Shown in pieces: positions 56,431 to 64,000 of a stretch of 64,000 bases of DNA (position 1 is the stretch's first letter; each line of letters opens with the position of its first letter). The position numbers and the translations under genes are program-made. The DNA is from Theodoxus fluviatilis (taxonomy: Eukaryota > Mollusca > Gastropoda > Cycloneritida > Neritidae): contig JAWQFJ010016569.1 in assembly GCA_034096865.1 (NCBI GenBank), positions 1 through 64,000 of the forward strand, given 5' to 3'. Under the pieces are notes generated by a model, which was not told the origin of the DNA, searched no databases, and saw only the letters and a list, made by a program, of their open reading frames with translations.

Positions 56431-56930
56431 AGAGTTCGTCTGCACACATTGAGCTCTGACACACTTAAAAAAACCTCACTTGTGAACATTACTCGGTTCA
56501 CCAGCGTTGAATGCCTCACTAAGTGGTGTCTTAGGAGTGACCCTCAATAGTGAAACAATGAAGGGAGCTTCCAACCCATAGGCTAATAAGGGATGAACAC
56601 AAACGTTACAGAACACACATGTACAAAGCTACTCACGAACGACCTCCATTACAATACTACAGAGAGCACGACAGTCACTTGCAAATCATTTAACAACTAG
56701 GAAAAGTTACAACCTATTTTGAGTTGTGACAGTTGTATTGACAACAGAATCAACGATCTCACTAGTGTCTTGGTCCCCATTCGTCTGCTTGAACGTTCGC
56801 AGTGTTAGAGCGTTGGTATTTGCATCCTCCAGATACATTGGGTACTTTGACATTCAGAATGGTACAAGCTTTGTTACAGATAATAGTGTCCACACACTTA
56901 TTGGATACTGTCATGGCATGGAAGCCTTGG
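56431..56930. other. Degenerate interior of a Gypsy remnant
   Basis: Protease and reverse transcriptase would be expected here, but only fragmented frames remain and none of their motifs is recognisable. Confidence 0.4.
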
Positions 56931-57394
56931 TTACAAGGTTCCTCTTCTTTGGGGGCTGATGTTGATGCTTCGGCAACCGCATGTAGCTTCTTTCAGAACA
57001 TTGCATTTGGCTTTACATGCTATGGGGACTTTGGCCTTGGCCGTGGCTTTCCTGCAAACATCCTTCCAGTTAAGTTTCCCTCCACAAAAGCGACAGGTGA
57101 AATGGTTTGCGGGACACTCACGGTATTGGTGATGCCTTCCACAGTTCCAACATGGTCCTCTTGCTTTGATGTGATCGACTTTCCGGTGGACTGGCTTTTG
57201 CATGTCTTCCATTTGTTTTGTCCACATGCATGCTGCTTCATGTTAACAGTCTTCGTCTCAGCACCGTTTCAAGCGTCAAGGTTTCATCCTTCCCAAGGAG
57301 ATCTCGTCGAAATGACACAATTCTTGGGCCAGCTGTCACGGTCGGGTGTATGGACTGTTTCGATGTTAACTATGGTCTTTGGACGGATGGTTAC
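56931..57394 (-). pseudogene. Gypsy gag C-terminus with CCHC zinc knuckle
   Basis: The minus frame 56931-57227 contains CWNCGRHHQYRECPA, a C-X2-C-X4-H-X4-C knuckle, and a second Cys-rich segment (CRFCGGKLNWKDVCRK). The sequence just upstream (about 57240-57330, other frame) reads LLGKDETLTLETVLRRR, like the end of gag capsid domains. Gag is cut off at 57394 by the LTR insertion. In working elements the knuckle binds the element RNA. Confidence 0.7.
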
Positions 57395-58282
57395 TGTTAC
57401 GACCCGGATTGCCCGAGATCTAAGCGGGTGAAACCATAACTCGGCACAAGTAAGTAATTTTGAAGAGTTGTATTATAGAACAATAAAAGGATTTTAAACA
57501 ACAATCACTGCACAGCAAACCCAGCCTTAGCACTCAGAAAAACTAACAGCAATTCACTTCTGTCCCAAAACCCCAATATGTCAACTCACGGCGAACACAG
57601 CCGTTGCACTCTCAGGCGAATCACAAATACAGCAGTTCGTTACTCTCATGCGAATCACAAATACAGCAGTTCGTTAACTCACGGCGAACACAGCCGTAGC
57701 ACTCTCAGGCGAATCACAAATACAGCAGTTCGTTAACTCACGGCGAACACAGCCGTAGCACTCTCAGGCGAATCACAAACACAGCAGTTCGTTAACTCAC
57801 GGCGAACTTAGCCGTAGCACTCTCAGGCGAATCACAAATACAGCAGTTCGTTAACTCACGGCGAACACAGCCGTAGCACTCTCAGGCGAATCGCAAATAC
57901 AGCAGTTCGTTAACTCACGGCGATCATAGCCGTAGTACTCTCAATGCATGTTCGCTAAGCCCCACAGAACTTTCCTATGCGGTGTATCAGTCTACTCACA
58001 TGGCTGTATCACCATTCCCCGGCATCACCACATCCGCCTCACAGAGCCCAAGCTCACAACTTTGCCCCGCTCCCCGACAGCACCGTACCCAGCTGTTCGA
58101 CAACAAGAATTCCACGGGATCCTTCAACTGTCTAACCCTTGCTGTCTTTTCTTGACCCCGTTACGTCACCATACCGAGCAATTCGTGCGTCACGAGAAAA
58201 AAAAAATTTAACTAACGCAATTAGACAAATCATATTGAGCACGTGCATTGCGCTCTGCGCCTTGACAGCCGCGCTCGTGACA
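57395..58282. mobile_element. Solo LTR (888 bp) with 5-bp target duplication GTTAC
   Basis: It begins TGTTACGACCCGG and ends CTCGTGACA. The termini TGTTACGA and TCGTGACA are inverted repeats with one mismatch and obey the TG...CA rule. GTTAC flanks both sides (57390-57394 and 58283-58287). No internal retroelement sequence remains, so this is a solo LTR. It lies in the gag remnant. It holds an AATAAA (57481) and a ~59-bp minisatellite. Orientation is unresolved. Confidence 0.8.
57586..57950. repeat. ~59-bp minisatellite inside the LTR (about 6 copies)
   Basis: The unit contains CTCACGGCGAACACAGCCGT, then AGCACTCTCAGGCGAATCAC, then AAATACAGCAGTTCGTTAA. One copy is partly deleted at about 57640. 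Confidence 0.93.
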
Positions 58283-58287
58283 GTTAC

Positions 58288-60116
58288 TATAGGGATTTAC
58301 CTTCCGTTCGCCAGCTAACGAAGGAAACCGCACGAGATGAGCATGACAATTACAAATATTTTAATAGCGACACCTAACAACACTCCTGTCGCAGGGCGGT
58401 CCGAGTGGAACCCCAGGGGGACAGACAGCAAAGACGGCTCACCTGCAGGTCACTCTCAGCAGAGCCACGGCTCGGCCCCCATCCAGGCCGACATACTCAC
58501 CGCGATGCTTTGGTGGGGCGAATATGCTCTATGGGCTCGTAGAGACGACGATGCAGTGGAACTTGAGTTGACTGCAATCTGAAATCTCTTGGGAAGGCGA
58601 ATGACGACGTCCCTAGACGTCGCAGCTATTTATACTACCAGCTGACATACTGCAACCAATGAGCTATCGGGTGACAAATTACATTGCTAACCCGAGTCAT
58701 TGGGAGTTAACGCCCCACATTCCATTCACATTCCATTCTTTCCCGTTTTCTTTGGACGAGGAACCAGCATCAGGTTTCTAACGTCTGGAGGTTCACCCGT
58801 CTGGGGTGGGGGTGGGTGGGTGGGTGGGATCATGGGATAGGATGGCGCGGGTCAGCTGGTGATTAATTAGCCATAACAATTAGATGTATGATAATGGGAG
58901 GAACAAACAAGCTTTTCCCAGCTACGTTTAATCATTTTGAGCGTATGAATTAAGTTTATAAAAATATTCAATATCCTAACTATTGTTCCCCCAACATGGT
59001 GAGTGGAAAGAACCAAGAGTTTAGAGGTACACTATGTCTTAGCTGGGTGGAGGGCTTACCTCGTGCCCTTGATATTGGGACCTACTGTACCCTGAAGAAC
59101 CGATGTGCATTGGCGGTGGTCTGTCGGAGTACGTTGGCGATTGGGTTCTTCCATCCCTTGGCCACCAGGTAAATGATATGCGGAACTGCGCCTTGAGTGG
59201 AGTTTGGGGGTCTGGCCGGGGCATGCGACTCGAGCAGAGGATGGTCCTGAGGAATGGCCTGTACTGTCTCCATGATAAGGAGGAAAGTGTGGCCGTTACC
59301 AACTCCCCTGCAGACCAAACTACATGGCAGCCGCGACGACATGGAGAAAACGACGATTCATTACCCATATCGGATTGACAGTATAGCCACTGCGAACGAG
59401 AAGAAGAAGAAGTCTCCATGATGTGTCGAGGTGTGTGCCCCTCGCCTACAAGCATGGACACTCCCACATTGAAATGGGACTAAGGGAAGGCCGACATCCA
59501 CCGCCTCACAGTCGAGGGCTTACCCTTGACATAGTGTACCTGGATGGGGTGGTCCTTGCTGAGGTTGCCTGTCAGGATGGGAAGAATAGCGTCGAGTGCC
59601 TTCTCCCTGTGCTCCTTCGAGCCTTCCTGACAGTGGATCTGGATTGGCAGCTCAGCAATCTCCCTCCATAGGTCCTGGAGGAGGAAGTTCAATAAGTCAC
59701 ACTGCACTCTCATCCCGCAGCAGAACATGTGCCCATTGATAGCAGACACTGGAGATCATCAGGTCGAGTTTGAGTGGTGGGGCGAACTGAGGGCCGTACG
59801 CACATCCAAGCATCTTACCTAGGCCGTACTGTTTCACCCTTAGATACATGAAAGTCGACCTGGATCCGACTTCGAAGTTGCCAACTAAACGTTGTGTCGC
59901 AGTAACTAACTTGGGTGAATCCCAGGAATCCCGTCTGAGTGCGCATCTGCAAGGGTCTTTGGCTGTTGTCTGCCTTTTGGCAGATAACGCATTCTGTGCG
60001 CATGCAAGTCCTCGTGAAACTCATCTGCAGTTTCCAATATTTTATGGCAATGAAATATAAATATATAGCGCAGGCTTGGAGCTATATAGAAAAGGGAACA
60101 TCTCTCTATACTCCAA
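58288..60116. other. No recognised gene
   Basis: Two minus-strand frames (59039-59467 and 59480-59749) are open for 142 and 89 codons and adjoin each other, but show no domain I know; they could be decayed retroelement sequence. A GGTGG-rich stretch occurs at 58800-58830. Confidence 0.4.
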
Positions 60117-60314
60117 TGTATTATGCAGGGCAAAACCGGGATCCTTTTTTTTCTCAACTGCTAACGTCTCCGTTTATTCTTTTCCTCCCGCCGCCATCTG
60201 CATCTGACGTCCCAACATTCATGACGTAATAATTGCATACCACGCATTTCCGCTTCTATCGCCTCTACTATCCAGGCACATCAAGAAACAAGAGACAGTA
60301 GTCACCCTCTTACA
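60117..60314 (-). mobile_element. Candidate 3' LTR of the Gypsy-type element
   Basis: Directly after the polypurine tract the minus strand reads TGTAAGAGGGTGACTACTGT. The LTR start is well placed. The far end (…CATAATACA, giving 198 bp) is only a proposal based on the TG...CA rule. An AATAAA lies about 60 bp before that end. The 5' LTR is outside the window, so the two cannot be compared. Confidence 0.5.
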
Positions 60315-60335
60315 TCCCCCCCTGCCTTTTCCCTA
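60315..60335 (-). promoter_or_regulatory. Polypurine tract of the Gypsy-type element
   Basis: The minus strand reads GGGAAAAGGCAGGGGGGGA just before the LTR start. A purine run there primes plus-strand DNA synthesis in LTR retrotransposons. Confidence 0.7.
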
Positions 60336-61170
60336 CCTTGTCCTCGAGGTAGAAGAGTACATGTACACAATCCGGTTAACATTTCTAAGGGTCGGCCAGA
60401 CCGTTCCTTTACATCTCAATATAGTTTTATAGAAACACAACTTGTTAAATCATACAACTTGAAGTGGTCTTACCCTACCGACAAGTTAAGTATGTTATCA
60501 ACTTAAGGACAAACAAACAAACAACCCGTGCGTATCAGTACACAAGCTAGAAGTGGTCTTAACCATTCAACTAGTTGATCGATAGCAACGAGACTTAACA
60601 TTTCACATTACAGAACGCAGCATAACTAACACAACAACAGAGCATGTAGAACATGACAACTTGAAGCGGTTTTAACCTCTCAACAAGTATGTTGTCGACA
60701 TGGCTAGACACACAAACCGTGCAGGCTAAAAGCGGTCTTAACCCTTCAATTAGATGCACACAAACAGTGACACAAAATGGCGTTGCTTAGTACGACAACA
60801 CCCCGCAATGCGCGCACGGCATTACAAATTCCTTAGCAATGAACAACCATTGCAACTTCCTCCGTAATCACTAGCAACACAGTGATACATATGGTATTTC
60901 TTTCGAAGACAATACCCCGCAATGAACACACAGCATTGCGAATTCCACAAGAATAACAAAGCATCGTTTGCAAATTCCACCGTAATAACCAATGTTACAG
61001 GCAATACACGCAGTTTGCAACACATCTACAAAAATCAAAACATGCAACAGTCAAGTTACATATACTCACTTGTTTGGTAAGTCCAGGACGGTCCACGAAA
61101 AAGGAAATCTGCGCTTTCTACACTTTCCAGTTCTCATCGTGTCCTCAAAACCACATCATTGTCAACCAAG
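60336..61170 (-). other. 3' untranslated region of the Gypsy-type element, with degenerate repeats
   Basis: Between the pol stop and the polypurine tract there is no gene. A diverged motif, (A)AGTGGTCTTAACCCTTCAA, recurs about four times at 60460-60755. A second, AATGCGCGCACGGCATTAC-like motif recurs at 60800-60990. No envelope frame is seen. Confidence 0.6.
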
Positions 61171-62583
61171 TCAAAAGGCATGTCCATATCGGGTGGGTGC
61201 TTGGCCAACATTGCTACGAGCGGAGCGACGAAGAGGCAGTGGCTCTACAGTCACAGCTCCGTCATGCACTTTAGGCACAAGTCTGATCTGACAATCCCTG
61301 TCCACTTTTACCGCCTCGGTATCTCTGCCACACACATCACTCTCCTCAGAAGAGCGGAAATGAGGCATAGCTGGTAGAAGGTCCTTTCTGTTCACCACCT
61401 TTTCAGACCCTCCGTCCTGAGGACTGACTGTATACACATGTGACCCCGGATAGGGTCGGGCGGTCACCACATATATGTCCGGGCGCCAACGATCTTGTAG
61501 TTTTGCACGTCCCGCAACTCGATTGCGGAGATAGACCATATCGCCGATACTCAGTGAGTGGTCTTGGGCACGGACATCTGTCAATTTCTTCCTGGTGGCA
61601 GCAGACTCCAGGAGTTGGTCGTAAGCCTTGGAGTAGGCCTGCTGGAGACGGGAGCGGTGTTGTCTCACCCAGTCCAGAGATCCTACAGCGGAAGGACCTG
61701 TGACTCCGAGTAGATCGTCCAGGGGCAGTCTGGGCTCTTGTCCAAAGAGTAGATAAAAGGGAGAGAACCCAGTGGAAGCGTGAGGTGTGGCATTATATGC
61801 CTGTAGGACGGTGGGTAGGTATTCCGGCCACTTCATTTTCTGTTCGGGAGGGAGAGTTCTCAAAAGGTCGAACAGCGTCCTGTTGAATCTTTCACACTGC
61901 CCATTTCCCTGGGGATGGTACGGAGTCGTATGGGACTTCTTGATGTGATAGATATTACATAACTCCTTGATGAGACTAGACTCAAAGTCCCGGCCCTGAT
62001 CCGAATGTATCCTCTCTGGAACACCATACCTCTGGAACCATTCTCTCACCAGAGTCTTTGCTACTGTGGTCGCTTCCTGATTGCGTGTGGGAGCAGCAAC
62101 CGCAAATTTTGAAAACACATCAGTCATGACAAGTATATTCTCCCTACCGTCACTCGCTAGATCGACCTTGGTAAAGTCAATTGCTAATATTTCTAGAGGT
62201 CTATTGGCCAGAATGTGTCCTGAGGTGGTGCGCACACACGGTTGCTTTGCCAGCGTGCATCGTTGGCAGGAGTTGATGTAGTTCTCCACGTCTGACGTCA
62301 CGCAGGGCCAGTACACACGCCGCCTCACCAACTTGAGCGTCCTCTCTAAAGCCTGATGACCCATGTCATCATGAAGGGCCCTCAGTACCTCCGGGCGAAG
62401 TCTGTTCGGGAGTACGAGTTGGTCCAGAGTGCCTAGCCTAGGGTGCTGGACTCGCCGATACAGGACTCCATCTTTTGTGTACAGCCTGGAGTGCTGGCGA
62501 CTGAGAATTTTACCTGGGTGTCCCGAGGTCACCTTCAGCCTAAGTGGCCAAACGGAGAGAAATTCCCCGAGGACGGCATCTTC
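61171..62583 (-). pseudogene. Gypsy-type pol, integrase part
   Basis: This is the same frame as the RT part, downstream of one stop codon. It contains in order a zinc-binding HHCC domain (MGHQALERTLK … CQRCTLAK, about residues 70-110 of the segment), the rve core with Asp in LAIDFTKV, Asp in IHSDQGRDF and Glu in NGQCERFN, and a C-terminal region ending at 61171 without a clear chromodomain. All three catalytic residues are present, in contrast to the integrase at 55.6 kb. Integrase inserts the element cDNA. The segment is separated from RT only by the TAA at 62584-62586. Confidence 0.88.
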
Positions 62584-64000
62584 TTATTGGAATTTGCGCA
62601 GCTCCTCCAATGTAGTCCTGGGCCAGATGGTGGATGAGAGGGGCATATTTTCCGCTGCCGAGGGCCGCACGTCCCTCTCTACATGCAAGGCAGAACTGTC
62701 GGCTTCTGTCTCTGCACATGTAACGGATATGTTGTCACAGATGACGTCGTGGTACTCTGCGATCTCGACTGGAACGTTAAGTCCATTGGTATGGAGACAG
62801 TTGGATGACACATCCCTTTCCTCACTGGTCTGGGGTAGTCTGGACAGTCCATCTGCTGGATTTATCCTCCCTGGTCGGTACTTCACAACGAAATTGAACT
62901 GAGCGAGCTGTGCTGCCCAGCGCTGCTCTAAAGCACCCAGCTTGGCCGTGCGAAAGTGCGTGAGAGGATTGTTGTCCGTGATGACAGTAAAATGGCTGCC
63001 TTGTAGATAGTGACGAAACTTTTCTGTGACCGCCCATTTCACGGCAAGCATCTCCAACTTGAAACTGGAATAGTTGGACGAGTTCTTTTCTGTGGGGCGC
63101 AGCCGTCTACTGGCGTAGGCGATGACACGCACGGTGCCGTCTCCCTGCTCTTGGGAAAGGATAGCACTGAGGCCGTCGTGTGACGCATCAGTCTCCAAGA
63201 TGAACGGCCTCGTGTAGTCTGCGTACTGTAGTACAGGCGCTGAAGTCAAAGCCGTCTTCAGTTCTTCAAAAGCTTTCTCGTGCTCTGTGATCCACAACGG
63301 TGAAATGTTGACTGATTTTTTCTTCCCCTCGCCGGTTTTGTTGACGAGCTCGTGCAGGCAGCCAGCTATTCTCGCAAAATCTCGAATGAAACGTCTGTAG
63401 TATGACGCAAACCCAAGGAAAGAGCGTAATTTCTTAGTCGTTTTTGGGCGGGGCCAGGTCTTCACAGCTTCAATCTTTTCCTCTTGACAAAATACACCGT
63501 CACGGGAGATAGTATGCCCAAGATAGTGCACTTCTCGCTTCAAAAGCTGACATTTCTTGAGCTTGATTTTGAGTCCCACCTCTCCAATTCGGGTCAGAAA
63601 TTTGTCTAGGTGCACTAGGTGTTCCTCAAACGTCTTGGAGAAAATGAGCACGTCGTCCAGGTAGCACAGAAGGAACTCAAAAAGAAAGTCAGAAGTTACA
63701 TTTTGCATGTGGCGCCGGAAGGTTGCAGGGGCAGTGGCAAGTCCAAAAGGCATCCTGGTGAATTCGAACAAGCCAAATGGAGTTGTGAAAGCCGTCTTGT
63801 GCTGATGGTCGGGATGCATCTCGATCTGATGACATCCACTCACCAGGTCGAGAGTAGAGAAGTACTGGGCACCTGCTAGAGAATCGAAGGATTCCTGTAT
63901 ACGGGGAAAGGGGTAGGCGTCCATGACAGTTTTAGCGTTTAGCTTTCTGTAATCCACACACATCCGAAGTGTAGAATCTTTCTTTCTGACGAGCACGATG
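62584..64000 (-). pseudogene. Gypsy-type pol, reverse transcriptase and RNase H (5' cut by window end)
   Basis: Open from the window edge to TAA at 62584-62586. VDYRKLN lies about residue 14 from the first Met (63996), the first catalytic Asp in STLDLVSG (~50) and the YLDD box at ~112. Thumb and connection follow, then RNase H with FILETDAS and ITDNNPL, and the end segment RPGRINPADGLSR. Order RT-RNase H-integrase is that of Metaviridae (Ty3/Gypsy). Protease and gag would lie beyond position 64000. The only break seen in 2.8 kb is the single in-frame stop between RNase H and integrase, so the copy is fairly young. Confidence 0.9.

Noticed and set aside
59039..59749. Two adjacent minus-strand frames as one gene
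   Set aside because: No start context, domain, splice signals or compositional support; kept only as a note in the gap entry.

Overview
This is a eukaryotic, repeat-dominated genomic window with no prokaryotic features. Intron-bearing coding pieces, dense microsatellites, LINE, Gypsy, piggyBac, pogo and hAT remnants, and one very abundant ~0.85 kb interspersed repeat point to an invertebrate animal. A marine gastropod mollusc is my best guess, made from general familiarity with the repeat types rather than from any search. Little looks like intact, ordinary host coding sequence.

Layout. 1-8.6 kb: short direct repeats, compound microsatellites, two LINE 3' ends (3.8-4.1 and 6.35-6.7 kb), two short inverted-repeat (MITE-like) elements and a 380-bp tandem duplication. 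8.7-29.2 kb: a field of the 'GACTC element', named here for its 5' end. It has about 19 copies and fragments in the window, all but one on the + strand. Between them lie a frame-broken uncharacterised gene (10.5-13.5 kb), a Ulp1/SENP-like C48 protease gene in four exons (19.2-20.9 kb) and a second spliced gene of unknown function (24.5-30.6 kb). Some GACTC elements carry younger insertions with exact target duplications: a piggyBac-like element at TTAA, a pogo/Tigger element at TA, and two nested GACTC elements. 29.6-36.3 kb: a large compound microsatellite, tRNA-like sequences, a retroposon with a (GACA)n tail, LINE fragments and a retroelement gag.

36.6-48.8 kb: a recent tandem segmental duplication of 2.4 units (5299 bp, 4678 bp and 2.2 kb). 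Each unit carries candidate minus-strand exons, LINE and hAT transposase fragments, minisatellites and G/C homopolymers. In the third unit a ~160-180-bp candidate exon is present three times, and its 3' coding end is far more variable than the rest. 49-53.3 kb: more GACTC elements, including an inverted pair. 51.9-57.4 kb: degenerate retroelement pieces (gag-like, LINE, a Gypsy integrase with a lost catalytic residue, CCHC nucleocapsid) and an 888-bp LTR with a 5-bp target duplication. 60.1-64 kb: the 3' half of a Gypsy-type LTR retrotransposon on the minus strand, with a candidate 3' LTR, polypurine tract, integrase, RNase H and RT. It runs off the window end and is broken by one in-frame stop.

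The most notable signal is that each GACTC element is packed with AGGTCA/TGACCT hexamers, mostly in the extended TCAAGGTCA form bound by FTZ-F1/SF-1/ERR-type nuclear receptors, arranged as DR0, DR5 and everted pairs. The element therefore scatters dense nuclear-receptor half-site arrays. Its asymmetric terminal inverted repeat, small 3' hairpin and lack of target duplication suggest a non-autonomous Helentron-type rolling-circle element (inference).
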